Source: Archivesica marissinica (lineage: Eukaryota > Mollusca > Bivalvia > Venerida > Vesicomyidae). From it: a DNA stretch of 64,000 nt. The notes beneath the pieces were generated by a model. It had not been told where the DNA came from and ran no database searches. It saw only the letters and a list, made by a program, of their open reading frames with translations. The DNA lies in assembly GCA_014843695.1 (NCBI GenBank), contig CM026398.1, forward strand, positions 11,727,584 to 11,791,583, written 5' to 3'. Numbering within the stretch: the first letter of the stretch is position 1; the number at the start of each line of letters is the position of its first letter. Of the stretch, positions 9,760-23,026 are shown one piece after another. The position numbers and the translations under genes were made by a program.

Positions 9760-12654
9760 CCCAGACATGTATATCTATTGCCGAGTGAACAATCCAGACT
9801 TGTGTATCTATCGGGCCGAGTGAGCGAGCCAGACTTGTGTATCTATAGGGCCGAATGAGCGAGCCAGACTTGTGTATCTATAGGGCCGAGTGAGCGAGCC
9901 AGACTTGTGTATCTATAGGGCCGAGTGAGCGAGCCAGACTTGTGTATCTATAGGGCCGAGTGAGCGAGCCAGACTTGTGTATCTATAGGGCCGAGTGAGC
10001 GAGCCAGACTTGTGTATCTATAGGGCTGAGTGAGCGAGCCAGACTTGTGTATCTATAGGGCCGAGCGAGCCAGACTTGTGTATCTATAGGGCCGAGTGAG
10101 CGAGCCAGACTTGTGTATCTATAGGGCCTAGTGAGCGAGCCAGACTTGTGTATCTATAGGGCCGAGTGAGCGAGCCAGACTTGTATATCTATAGGGCCCA
10201 GTGAGCGAGCCAGACTTGTGTATCTATAGGGCCAAGTGAGCGAGCCAGACTTATGTATCTATAGGGCCGAGTGAGCGAGCCAGACTGTGTATCTATAGGG
10301 CCGAGTGAGCGAGCCAGACTTGTGTATCTATAGGGCCAAGTGAGCGAGCCAGACTTGTGTATCTATAGGGCCGAGTGAGCGAGCCTGCCTGATTAATCTA
10401 TAGGGCTGAATGAGCGAGCCAGACTTGTGTATCTATAGGGCCGAGTGAGCGAGCCAGACTTGTGTATCTATAGGGCCTAGTGAGCGAGCCAGACTTGTGT
10501 ATCTATAGGGCCGAGTGAACGAGCCAGCCTGGTTTAATCTATAGGGCATAGTGAGCGAGCCAGACTTGTGTATCTATAGGGACTAGTGAGCGAGCCAGAC
10601 TTGTGTATCTATAGGGCCTAGTGAGCGAGCCAGACTTGTGTATCTATAGGGCCGAGTGAGCGAGCCAGACTTGTATATCTATAGGGCCCAGTGAGCGAGC
10701 CAGACTTGTGTATCTATAGGGCCGAGTGAGCGAGCCAGACTTTGTATCTATAGGGCCGAGTGAGCGAGCCAGCCTGGTTAATCTATAGGGCATAGTGAGC
10801 GAGCCAGACTTGTGTATCTATAGGGACTAGTGAGCGAGCCAGACTTGTGTATCTATAGGGCCTAGTGAGCGAGCCAGACTTGTGTATCTATAGGGCCGAG
10901 TGAGCGAGCCAGACTTGTATATCTATAGGGCCCAGTGAGCGAGCCAGTGTATATCTATAGGGCCGAGTGAGCGAGCCAGACTTTGTATCTATAGGGCGAG
11001 TGAGCGAGCCAATCTATAGGGCATAGTGAGCGAGCCAGACTTGTGTATCTATAGGGACTAGTGAGCGAGCCAGACTTGTGTATCTATAGGGCCTAGTGAG
11101 CGAGCCAGACTTGTGTATCTATAGGGCCGAGTGAGCGAGTCAGACTTGTATATCTATAGGGCCCAGTGAGCGAGCCAGACTTGTATATCGGCGCCTAGTG
11201 AGCGAGCCAGACTTGTGTATCTATAGGGCCGAGTGAGCGAGCCAGACTGTGTATCTATAGGGCCGAGTGAGCGAGCCAGACTTATGTATCTATAGGGCCA
11301 AGTGAGCGAGCCAGACTTGTGTATCTATAGGGCCGAGTGAGCGAGCCAGACTTATGTATCTATAGGGCCGAGTGAGCGAGCCAGACATGTGTATCTATAG
11401 GGCCGAGTGAGCGAGCCAGACTTATGTATCTATAGGGCCGAGTGAGCGAGCCAGACGTGTGTATCTATAGGGCCGAGTGAGCGAGCCAGACTTGTGTATC
11501 TATAGGGCCGAGTGTGTATCTATAGGGCCGAGCCAGACTTGTGTATCTATAGGGCCGAGTGAGCGAGCCAGACTTGTGTATCTATAGGGCGAGTGAGCGA
11601 GCGAGCAGCCAGACTTGTGTATCTATAGGGCCGAGTGAGCGAGCGAGCCAGACTTGTGTATCTATAGGGCCAAGTGAGCGAGCCAGACTTGTATATCTAT
11701 CTATAGGGCCGAGTGAGCGAGCGAGCCGACTTGTGTATCTATCGGGCCGAGTGAGCGACCTAACATGGTTAATCTATAGGGAATTGTGAATGAGCGAGCG
11801 AGACTTGTATATCTATAGGGCCGAGTGAGCGAGCCAGACGTGTGTATCTATAGGGCCGAGTGAGCGAGCCAGACTTGTGTATCTATAGTGAGCGACCGAG
11901 TGAGCGAGCCAGACTGAATGTGTATCTATAGGGCCGAGTGAGCGAGCCAGACGTGTGTATCTATAGGGCCGCCAGAGTGAGCGAGCCAGACTTGTGTATC
12001 TATAGGGCCGAGTGAGCGAGCCAGACTTGTGTATCTATAGGGCCGAGTGAGCGAGCCAGACTTGTGTATCTATAGGGCCGAGTGAGCGAGCCAGATTTGT
12101 GTATCTATAGGGCTAGTGAGCGAGCAGACATGTGTATCTATAGGGCCGAGTGAGCGAGCCAGACTTGTGTATCTATCGGGCCGAGTGAGCGAGCCAGACT
12201 TGTGTATCTATCGGGCCGAGTGAGCGAGCCAGACTTGTGTATCTATCGGGCCGAGTGAGCGACCTAACCTGGTAATCTATAGGGCTGAATGAGCGAGCCA
12301 GACTTGTGTATCTATAGGGCCGAGTGAGCGAGCCAGACGTGTGTATCTATAGGGCTGAGTGAGCGAGCCAGACTTGTGTATCTATAGGGCCGAGCGAGCC
12401 AGACTTGTGTATCTATAGGGCCGAGTGAGCGAGCCAGACTTGTGTATCTATAGGGCCGAGTGAGTGAGCCAGATTTGTGTATCTATAGGGCCGAGTGAGC
12501 GAGCCAGACATGTGTATCTATAGGGCCGAGTGAGCGAGCCAGACTTATGTATCTATAGGGCCGAGTGAGCGAGCCAGACTTGTGTATCTATAGGGCCAAG
12601 TGAGCGAGCCAGACTTGTGTATCTATAGGGCCAAGTGAGCGAGCCAGACATGTG
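9760..12654. repeat. 35-bp minisatellite, about 82 units, degenerate
   Basis: The unit is GGGCCGAGTGAGCGAGCCAG plus ACTTGTGTATCTATA. This is the most degenerate of the long arrays, with truncated units and substitutions. A multi-unit block carrying the variants GGCATAGTGAG and GGGACTAGTGAG recurs, with GACTAG at 10581, 10825 and 11056. That points to a higher-order repeat of about 7 units with deletions. Confidence 0.96.
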
Positions 12655-12825
12655 TGCAAGTCTTGTGTGTTTTGCTGTGTGTATCGTAATACTGAGTATA
12701 TCATGCTTTATTATATATTTAGAATTTCGAGCGTACCTGTTTGGTTGATGTTGGAGTATGTTAGTTTTCCGTCCACCTGTTGTGTTATGAGTTGCTATTA
12801 ATTGCATATTATTCCTTAACTCTTT

Positions 12826-14695
12826 CCCACATAGAGATTTCAGCTAATATACTCTATATACCATACTATATCTCCAACATACGACTGTCATTTCAGCCAA
12901 TATACTCTATATACCATACTATATCTCCAACATACGACTGCCATTTCAGCCAATATACTCTATATACCATACTATATCTCAAACATACAACTGCCATTTC
13001 AGCTAATATACTCTATATACCATACTATATCTCCAACATACGACTGCCATTTCAGCTACTATACTCTATATACCATACTATATCTCCAACATACGACTGC
13101 CATTTCAGCTACTATACTCTATATACCATACTATATCTCAAGCATACGACTGCCATTTCATCTAATATACTCTATATACCATACTATATCTCAAACATAC
13201 GACTGCCATTTCATCTAATATACTCTATATACCATACTATATCTCAAACATACGACTGCCATTTCAGCTAATATACTTTATATACCATACTATATCTCAA
13301 ACATACGACTGCCATTTCAGCTAATATACTCTATATACCATACTATATCTCAACATACGACTGCCATTTCAGCTAATATACTCTATATACCATACTATAT
13401 CTCAAACATACGACTGCCATTTCAGCTAATATACTCTATATACCATACTATATCTCAAACATACGACTGCCATTTCAGCTAATATACTCTATATACCATA
13501 CTATATCTCAAACATACGACTGCCATTTCAGCTAATATACTCTATATACCATACTATATCTCAAACATACGACTGCCATTTCAGCTAATATACTCTATAT
13601 ACCATACTATATCTCAACATACGACTGCCATTTCAGCTAATATACTCTATATACCATACTATATCTCAAACATACGACTGCCATTTCATCTAATATACTC
13701 TATATACCATACTATATCTCAAACATACGACTGCCATTTCAGCTAATATACTCTATATACCATACTATATCTCAAACATACGACTGCCATTTCAGCTAAT
13801 ATACTCTATATACCATACTATATCTCAAACATACGACTGCCATTTCAGCTAATATACTCTATATACCATACTATATCTCAAACATACGACTGCCATTTCA
13901 TCTAATATACTCTATATACCATACTATATCTCAAACATACGACTGCCATTTCATCTAATATACTCTATATACCATACTATATCTCCAACATACGACTGCC
14001 ATTTCACTACATAACTGCCATTTCATCTAATACTCTATATACCATACTATATCTCAAACATACGACTGCCATTTCATCTAATATACTCTATATACCATAC
14101 TATATCTCAAACATCATACGACTGCCATTTCATCTAATATACTCTATATACCATACTATATCTCAAACATACGACTGCCATTCCTATATACTCTATATAC
14201 CATACTATATCTCCACATACGACTGCCATTTCATCTAATATACTCTATATACCATACTATATCTCAAGCATACGACTGCCATTTCATTTAATATACTCTA
14301 TATACCATACTATATCTCAAACATACGACTGCCATTTCATCTAATATACTCTATATACCATACTATATCTCCAACATACGACTGCCATTTCATCTAATAT
14401 ACTCTATATACCATACTATATCTCAAACATACGACTGCCATTTCAGCTAATATACTCTATATACCATACTATATCTCCAACATACGACTGCCATTTCAGC
14501 TAATATACTCTATATACCATACTATATCTCCAACATATGGCTGCCATTTCATCTAATATACTCTATATACCATACTATATCTCCAACATACGACAGCCAT
14601 TTCATCTAATATACTCTATATACCATACTATATCTCCAACATACGACTGCCATTTCAGCTAGTATACTCTATATCTCCAAATTATAACTGTCGTT
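12826..14695. repeat. 53-bp minisatellite, about 35 units
   Basis: The unit is ACATACGACTGCCATTTCAG, CTAATATACTCTATATACCA, TACTATATCTCAA. The units are homogeneous in the middle and more broken at 13995-14215, where partial units occur. The 163-codon open frame at its start results from a 53-bp unit cycling through three frames without a stop. Confidence 0.97.
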
Positions 14696-14717
14696 TAGCT
14701 ATAAAAATAGTGGATTG

Positions 14718-15027
14718 GTCGGCTACTATATTGTCAATGTATGTGGTATTGTTGGCTACTACATTGTCAATGTATGTGGTATTGTTGGCTACTACATTGT
14801 CAATGTATGTGGTATTGTTGGCTACTACATTGTCAATGTATGTGGTATTGTTGGCTACTACATTGTCAATGTACGCGGTATTGTTGGCTACTACATTGTC
14901 AATGTAGGCTACTACATTGTCAATGTACGCGGTATTGTTGGCTACTACATTGTCAATGTAGGCTACTACATTGTCAATGTATGTGGTATTGTTGGCTACT
15001 ACATTGTCAATGTATGTGGTATTGGGA
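14718..15027. repeat. 33-bp minisatellite, about 9 units
   Basis: The unit is GGCTACTACATTGTCAATGT plus ATGTGGTATTGTT. Two shortened units lack the TATGTGGTATTGT part. The unit length is divisible by three, so all three + frames are open. No coding signal is seen. Confidence 0.95.
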
Positions 15028-15525
15028 ATGGTTTCAAGTGGCTAGTCTATGTGGGAAAGCGTTAAACTTTTAATCTGTGTTTCACGTACACCAGTAGAGC
15101 GAAGCTGTTAATAGTTCATATAGATAATGAAGGCATACAGATAAGTTTCTCTCTTAGTCCACCGGTTGTGTTGCTAGTTGCTATGCGTTTGTTGCTAGTT
15201 GCTATGCATTACATACCTTTCCTTTAATCAATGCTAACTGTAGTGGCTGGGATTATGTTGCTTCCATTTAGCTGCTTTAGGACGTATTCGATGCTTACAT
15301 AGGGGCCACCGTAGCCGAGTGGTTAGGATCGTCACAAACAAACAATTCAATGGTTACCACCGACAGGGGTGGGGTATATGAGGGAGAGGTACAATAGAAT
15401 TAGACATTTGTCAATTTGACATAGAATAACACTAATTCCAAGGGTGGGAGTTAAGCCCATGAGATATGTCACAGTCTTGTCTATTTCTCCAGGTTGGGAG
15501 TCCAGCGCAGTCTTTAATTCAACAA
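15028..15525. other. Spacer with a tRNA-like SINE fragment
   Basis: The segment is mostly unique. At 15303-15335 the sequence CCACCGTAGCCGAGTGGTTA resembles a Pol III A box at the head of a tRNA-derived SINE, but no B box follows at the right distance. This is also the left border region of the second copy of the duplicated block. Confidence 0.45.
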
Positions 15526-16190
15526 TCTAACCTATGGTACAGTCAAACCTATGGTACAGTTAAACCTATGGTACAGTCTAACCTATGGTACAGTCAAACC
15601 TATGGTATAGTCTAACCTATGGTACAGTCAAACCTATAGTACAGTCTAACCTATGGTACAGTCTAACCTATGGTACAGTCTACCCTATGGTACAGTCTAA
15701 CCTATGGTATGGTATACCCTATGGTACAGTCAAACCTATGGTACAGTCTAACCTATGGTACAGTCAAACCTATGGTACAGTCAAACCTATGGTACAGTCA
15801 AACCTATGGTACAGTCTAACCTATGGTACAGTCAAACCTATAGTACAGTCTAACCTATGGTACAGTCTAACCTATGGTACAGTCTACCCTATGGTACAGT
15901 CTAACCTATGGTATGGTATACCCTATGGTACAGTCAAACCTATGGTACAGTCTAACCTATGGTACAGTCAAACCTATGGTACAGTCAAACCTATGGTACA
16001 GTCAAACCTATGGTACAGTCTAACCTATGGTACAGTCAAACCTATGGTACAGTCTAACCTATGGTACAGTCAAACCTATGGTACAGTCTAACCTATGGTA
16101 CAGTCAAACCTATGGTACAGTCTAACCTATGGTACAGTCAAACCTATGGTACAGTCAAACCTATGGTACAGTCTAACCTATGGTACAGTC
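15526..16190. repeat. 17-bp minisatellite, about 39 units
   Basis: The unit is TATGGTACAGTCAAACC with a TCTAACC variant. A 204-bp (12-unit) higher-order repeat is visible: the rare variant CCTATAGTACAG occurs at 15633 and again at 15837, followed by the same series including TATGGTATGGTATACCC. The 168-codon open frame is a repeat artefact. Confidence 0.96.
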
Positions 16191-16870
16191 AATAGATGCC
16201 CTTGTTCTGATGTGTCAATAGATGCCCATGTTCTGCTGTGTCAATAGATGCCCTTGTTCTGCTATGTCAATAGATGCCCTTGTTCTGCTATGTCAATAGA
16301 TGCCCTTGTTCTGCTGTGTCAATAGATGCCCTTGTGCTGCTGTGTCAATAGATGCCCTTGTTCTGCTGTGTCAATAGATGCCCTTGTTCTGCTGTGTCAA
16401 TTGGTGCCATTGTTCTGATGTGTCAATAGATGCCCTTGTTCTGCTATGTCAATAGATGCCCTTGTTCTGCTGTGGCAATATATACCCTTGTTCTGCTGTG
16501 GCAATTGATGCCCTTGTTCTGATGTGTCAATTGATGCTCTTGTTCTGATGTGTCAATAGATGCCCTTGTTCTGATGTGTCAATAGATGCCCACGTTCTGC
16601 TGTGTCAATAGATGCCCTTGTTCTGCTGTGTCAATTGATGTCCTTGTTCTGCTGTGTCAATAGATGTCCTTGTTCTGCTGTGTCAATAGATGCCCACGTT
16701 CTGCTGTGTCAATAGATGCCCTTGTTCTGCTGTGTCAATTGATGTCCTTGTTCTGCTGTGTCAATTGATGTCCTTGTTCTGCTGTGTCAATAGATGTACT
16801 TGTTCTGCTGTGTCAATCGATGCCCTTGTTCTGCTGTGTCAATTGATGCCCTTGTTCTGCTATGTCAATT
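16188..16870. repeat. 26-bp minisatellite, about 26 units
   Basis: This is the counterpart of the array at 62-3001, with the same first and last units but about one quarter of its length. It passes directly out of the 17-bp array, sharing GTCAA at the join. Confidence 0.97.
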
Positions 16871-16891
16871 GTGCACATTAAAGACAATTTG

Positions 16892-17384
16892 TTGTATTGT
16901 GTTGCATATGTGGTATTGTTGGATTGGGTTGCATGTGTGGTATTGTTGTATTGGGTTGCCTGTGTGGTATTGTTGGATTGAGTTGCCTGTGTGGTATTGT
17001 TGGATTGAGTTGCCTGTGTGGTATTGTTGTATTGGGTTGCCTGTGTGGTATTGTTGAATTGGATTGCCTGTGTGGTATTGTTGTATTGGGTTGTCTATGT
17101 GGTATTGTTGGATTGGGTTGCATGTGTGGTATTGTTGTATTGGGTTGCCTGTGTGGTATTGTTGAATTGGGTTGCCTGTGTGGTATTGTTGTATTGGGTT
17201 GCCTGTGTGGTATTGTTGAATTGGGTTGCCTGTGTGGTATTGTTGTATTGGGTTGCCTATGTGGTATTGTTGGATTGGGTTGCATGTGTGATATTGTTGT
17301 ATTGGGTTGCCTGTGTGGTATTGTTGTATTGGGTTGCCTGTGTGGTATTGTTGTATTGGGTTGCATGTGTGGTATTGTTGTATT
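16892..17384. repeat. 27-bp minisatellite, about 18 units
   Basis: This is the counterpart of 3027-3331, with more units and more variants (GGATTG, GAATTG). Open frames of up to 175 codons on both strands come from the unit being divisible by three. Confidence 0.96.
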
Positions 17385-17465
17385 AAAAACATGCACCATT
17401 ATTATTACACAATTTTATACATGATTGTTCGTTGTTTCGTATTTTCCAGTTATTGTCATATATTA

Positions 17466-17606
17466 GTGGCGGAACCAAGGGAGGTTTGACATTTTTACCC
17501 CCCTCCATCAGCCGTCAATTTATCTTTCCTATTTAAAATCTCCCCCCCCCCGTCAGACCCCAACATTTCCATTCCCCTAGCTTCGCAAAGTCATGGATCC
17601 ACCCCT
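17466..17606. mobile_element. hAT-like MITE, second copy
   Basis: This is the duplicate of 3412-3552. The left flank here reads ATATATTA (17458-17465) and the right flank GTATATTA (17607-17614), so one base of the target duplication has changed relative to copy 1. Confidence 0.6.
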
Positions 17607-17893
17607 GTATATTATAATGTAACGTGTATAGTTGGCCATAACTGAACCGTATTGACTTTTAAATTTGAATTTATATAAGCTTTGTATTAAGCTTGTTTTC
17701 AGATCCTATTTGTCTTACAATCATTTATAATAGTTGTATATGTATGTATACAGTATAACCCCTCTAAACCGGACTTTGTCCGGACCGGACAAAAAGTCCA
17801 GTTTAGAGGGGGTTCCGAATTAGAGGTTTTTTTATATTTAACACAAAAAATATAACAAAACATAAATATACACTAGTGCGAAAGAAACATGTA

Positions 17894-18985
17894 TTTTTGG
17901 AACATGTAGTCCTGGACGACTGCACATCTAGTGTTTGGAACATGTAGTTATGGACGACTGCACATCTAGTTTATGGAACATGTAGTCATGGACGACTGCA
18001 CATCTAGTTTTTTGGAACATGTAGTCATGGATGCACATCTAGTTTTTGGAACATGTAGTTATGGACGACTGCACATCTAGTGTTTGGAACATGTAGTCAT
18101 GGACGACTGCACATCTAGTTTTTGGAACATGTAGTCATGGACGCACATCTAGTTTTTGGAACATGTAGTTATGGACGACTGCACATCTAGTGTTTGGAAC
18201 ATGTAGTCCTGGACGACTGCACATCTAGTGTTTGGAACATGTAGTCCTGGACGACTGCACATCTAGTGTTTGGAACATGTAGTCATGGAAGACTGCACAT
18301 CTAGTGTTTGGAACATGTAGTTATGGACGACTGCACATCTAGTGTTTGGAACATGTAGTTATGGACGACTGCACATCTAGTGTTTGGAACATGTAGTTAT
18401 GGACGACTGCACATCTAGTTTATGGAACATGTAGTCATGGACGACTGCACATCTAGTGTTTGGAACATGTAGTCATGGAAGACTGCACATCTAGTGTTTG
18501 GAACATGTAGTTATGGACGACTGCACATCTAGTGTTTGGAACATGTAGTTATGGACGACTGCACATCTAGTTTATGGAACATGTAGTCATGGACGACTGC
18601 ACATCTAGTGTTTGGAACATGTAGTTATGGACGACTGCACATCTAGTTTATGGAACATGTAGTCATGGACGACTGCACATCTAGTTTTTGGAACATGTAG
18701 TCATGGACGCACATCTAGTTTTTGGAACATGTAGTTATGGATGACTGCACATCTAGTGTTTGGAACATGTAGTCCTGGACGACTGCACATCTAGTGTTTG
18801 GAACATGTAGTTATGGACGACTGCACATCTAGTGTTTGGAACATGTAGTTATGGACGACTGCACATCTAGTTTATGGAACATGTAGTCATGGACGACTGC
18901 ACATCTAGTGTTTGGAACATGTAGTTATGGACGACTGCACATCTAGTGTTTGGAACATGTAGTCATGGACGACTGCACGTCTAGT
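17894..18985. repeat. 38-bp minisatellite, about 29 units
   Basis: This is the counterpart of 3839-4180 with about three times as many units. Several blocks of units recur inside it, which suggests expansion by multi-unit duplication. Confidence 0.96.
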
Positions 18986-19137
18986 TTTGATAAATAATAA
19001 TAGGAATAATTATTATAATACTTTAATTTCAAAATTACCACAATGTTAATAATATCATTTAGACGGATGTGTTGCCATACTTTGCCAGTCAGTATTAATC
19101 AAAATGAATGATTTTGTTTAGTGGAGAAACTGTGTGT

Positions 19138-19419
19138 TTTTACGTTTATTTATCGTCGCTACCGGTTGCCCATATGAGCGACGCCTCCTGAAGAGATTAG
19201 TCATTTTAGATTTTTGGAGGATAGTGCATGATACAGACAGAGACCCATTCCAGAATCTCCTCTGGTTCTTTTACGTGCACGGTGTAAAGCACCGACACAA
19301 GACCTCGGTTTAACATCCCATCTGAAAGACTTAATTTTATTAGGGTCAGACGGGGGATCGAACCTGCGATCCCTGGATTACCAGTCCAGCGTGTTACCAC
19401 TGGACTATAGATCCGTCTG
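19138..19419 (-). mobile_element. tRNA-Thr-like SINE, reverse copy (block copy 2)
   Basis: This is the duplicate of the SINE at 4331-4612. It appears identical by eye. Confidence 0.88.
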
Positions 19420-19811
19420 TGACTGAAAACAACAGTTTAAGATGTACTCATTACTCTATTATTTGATTGGTTGTTGTTTATATCCAGTCGTGTTTCCATA
19501 GTGGAACACAAATTCCAATCAAGACCAATCAGCATTATCACAACTTTAGGCTATGGTTTACAAACAATAGATCAAAGGGATAAAATCAAACACATACCTG
19601 TACCTGTGTCGGCAATTAATACGCAGTACAAAGTGTGGTTTTCACAACATGTGAAAAACACAGGGGCCAGCTCTTGACAGATACTAATTAATAAACAAAG
19701 GAATATTGCAACTTTTATGACAGTACACAAGGATATTTGTTTAACTGGCTTGTCCGGTTTAGAGGGGTCAATTTGTGTTGACAATAAACAAAATGTTACA
19801 AACTTGTGTCC

Positions 19812-20092
19812 ACAGACGGATCTGTAGTCCAGTGGTAACAAGCTGGACTGGTAATCCAGGGATCACAGGTTCGATCCCCCATCTGACCCTAATAAAATTA
19901 ACAGTCTTTCAGATGGGATGTTAAACCGAGGTCTTGTGTCGGTGCTTTACACCGTGCACGTAAAAGAACCAAAGGAGACTCTGGAATGGGTCTCTGTCTG
20001 TATCATGCACTATCCTCCAAAATCTAAAATGACTAATCTCTTCATATGGGCAACCGGTAGCGACGATAAATAAAAGTAAAAAAAAACAAAAA
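19812..20092 (+). mobile_element. tRNA-Thr-like SINE, forward copy (block copy 2)
   Basis: This is the duplicate of the SINE at 5005-5285, again forming an inverted pair with the reverse copy upstream. Confidence 0.88.
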
Positions 20093-20433
20093 ACTTGTGA
20101 CCAGTTTCCGGAGTAGAGGGCTTCCGGATGACAGGGTTTTTTTTATATTACAATGAAAATAGAAGGGAAATATGTGTTCATCTTGTAAGCCAATCAATCC
20201 TGGCCCTGAGGTTATAACACTTTTCTCCAATCTCAAATTCAGTCTCAAGCTTCTGATTGGTTCTGCTGAGTGTAAAATTCAGAATCAACCAATCAAATTC
20301 CCTGAGTTTGAGATCTGAGAAAATTTGTATAACCCCCGGGGCCCAGTAATTCGTTCAAAAAAATGGTGAAATTATTTCTGTATTTGTGCCGAATATATTT
20401 GTATTGAATGAATTATTTATTTATATTGATTGT

Positions 20434-23026
20434 ACTATAAGAGATATTAGATTGTGTGCTGTACTGTAAGAGATATTAGATTGTGTGCTGTACTGTAAGA
20501 GATATTAGATTGTGTGCTGGACTGTAAGAGATATTAGACTGTGTGCTGTACTGTAAGAGATATTAGATTGTGTGCTGTACTGTAAGAGATATTAGATTGT
20601 GTGCTGTACTGTAAGAGATATTAGATTGTGTGCTGTACTGTAAGAGATATTAGATTGTGTGCTGTACTGCAAGAGATATTAGATTGTGTGCTGTACTGTA
20701 AGAGATATTAGATTGTGTGCTGGACTGTAAGAGATATTAGATTGTGTGCTGTACTGTAAGAGATATTAGATTGTGTGCTGGACTGTAAGAGATATTAGAT
20801 TGTGTGCTGTACTGTAAGAGATATTAGATTGTGTGCTGTACTGTAAGAGATATTAGATTGTGTGCTGTACTGTAAGAGATATTAGATTGTGTGCTGGACT
20901 GTAAGAGATATTAGATTGTGTGCTGTACTGTAAGAGATATTAGATTGTGTGCTGTACTGTAAGAGATATTAGATTGTGTGCTGTACTGTAAGAGATATTA
21001 GATTGTGTGCTGTACTGTAAGATATATTAGATTGTGTGCTGTACTGTAAGAGATACTAGATTGTGTGCTGTACTGTAAGAGATATTAGATTGTGTGCTGT
21101 ACTGTAAGAGATATTAGATTGTGTGCTGGACTGTAAGAGATATTAGATTGTGTGCTGTACTGTAAGAGATATTAGATTGTGTGCTGTACTGTAAGAGATA
21201 CTAGATTGTGTGCTGTACTGTAAGAGATATTAGATTGTGTGCTGTACTGTAAGAGATATTAGATTGTGTGCTGGACTGTAAGAGATATTAGATTGTGTGC
21301 TGTACTGTAAGAGATATTAGATTGTGTGCTGGACTGTAAGAGATATTAGATTGTGTGCTGTACTGTAAGAGATATTAGATTGTGTGCTGGACTGTAAGAG
21401 ATATTAGATTGTGTGCTGGACTGTAAGAGATATTAGATTGTGTGCTGTACTGTAAGAGATATTAGATTGTGTGCTGGACTGTAAGAGATATTAGATTGTG
21501 TGCTGGACTGTAAGAGATATTAGATTGTGTGCTGTACTGTAAGAGATATTAGATTGTGTGCTGGACTGTAAGAGATATTAGATTGTGTGCTGTACTGTAA
21601 GAGATATTAGATTGTGTGCTGTACTGTAAGAGATATTAGATTGTGTGCTGTACTGTAAGAGATATTAGATTGTGTGCTGTACTGTAAGAGATATTAGATT
21701 GTGTGCTGGACTGTAAGAGATATTAGATTGTGTGCTGGACTGTAAGAGATATTAGATTGTGTGCTGTACTGTAAGAGATATTAGATTGTGTGCTGGACTG
21801 TAAGAGATATTAGATTGTGTGCTGTACTGTAAGAGATATTAGATTGTGTGCTGTACTGTAAGAGATATTAGATTGTGTGCTGTACTGTAAGAGATATTAG
21901 ATTGTGTGCTGGACTGTAAGAGATATTAGATTGTGTGCTGGACTGTAAGAGATATTAGATTGTGTGCTGGACTGTAAGAGATATTAGATTGTGTGCTGGA
22001 CTGTAAGAGATATTAGATTGTGTGCTGGACGTAAGAGATTAGATTGTTGCTACTGTAAGAGATATTAGATTGTGTGCTGGACTGTAAGAGATATTAGATT
22101 GTGTGCTGGACTGTAAGAGAATTAGATTGTGTGCTGGACTGTAAGAGATATTAGATTGTGTGCTGACTGTAAGAGATATTAGATTGTGTGCTGGACTGTA
22201 AAGATATTAGATTGTGTGGGACTTAAGAATATAGATTGTGTGCTGTACTGTAAGAGATATTAGATGTGGCGGACTGTAAGAGATATTAGATTGTGTGCTG
22301 GACTGTAAGAGATATTAGATTGTGTGCTGGACTGTAAGAGATATTAGATTGTGTGCTGGACTGTAAGAGATATTAGATTGTGTGCTGGACTGTAAGAGAT
22401 ATTAGATTGTGTGCTGGACTGTAAGAGATATTAGATTGTGTGCTGGACTGTAAGAGATATTAGATTGTGTGCTGGACTGTAAGAGATATTAGATTGTGTG
22501 CTGGACTGTAAGAGATATTAGATTGTGTGCTGGACTGTAAGAGATATTAGATTGTGTGCTGGACTGTAAGAGATATTAGATTGTGTGCTGGACTGTAAGA
22601 GATATTAGATTGTGTGCTGGACTGTAAGAGATATTAGATTGTGTGCTGGACTGTAAGAGATATTAGATTGTGTGCTGGACTGTAAGAGATATTAGATTGT
22701 GTGCTGGACTGTAAGAGATATTGATTGTGTGCTGGACTGTAAGAGATAACAAAAAATTAGATTGTGTGCTGGACTGTAAGAGAATTAGATTGGTGCTGGA
22801 CTGTAAGAGATATTAGATTGTGTGCTGGACTGTAAGAGATATTAGATTGTGTGCTGTACTGCAAGAGATATTAGATTGTGTGCTGTACTGCAAGAGATAT
22901 TAGATTGTGTGCTGTACTGTAAGAGATATTAGATTGTGTGCTGGACTGTAAGAGATATTAGATTGTGTGCTGTACTGTAAGAGATATTAGATTGTGTGCT
23001 GTACTGTAAGAGATATTAGATTGTGT
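20434..23026. repeat. 29-bp minisatellite, about 89 units
   Basis: This is the counterpart of the array at 5627-8025. Most units are perfect apart from the G/T position. Two patches, 22026-22275 and 22715-22795, contain a burst of one-base deletions and one insertion (AACAAAAAA). These look like local consensus errors rather than real unit variants. Confidence 0.97.

Larger units (their letters stand above)
15526..23026. repeat. Duplicated block, copy 2
   Basis: This is the complete copy of the block at 1-8025, placed between exons A and B. The left edge is at least 15526, where the 17-bp array begins. The right edge is the end of the 29-bp array. The unique parts align at a constant offset of 14,807 bp with very few substitutions, while all arrays differ in unit number. 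Confidence 0.93.
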
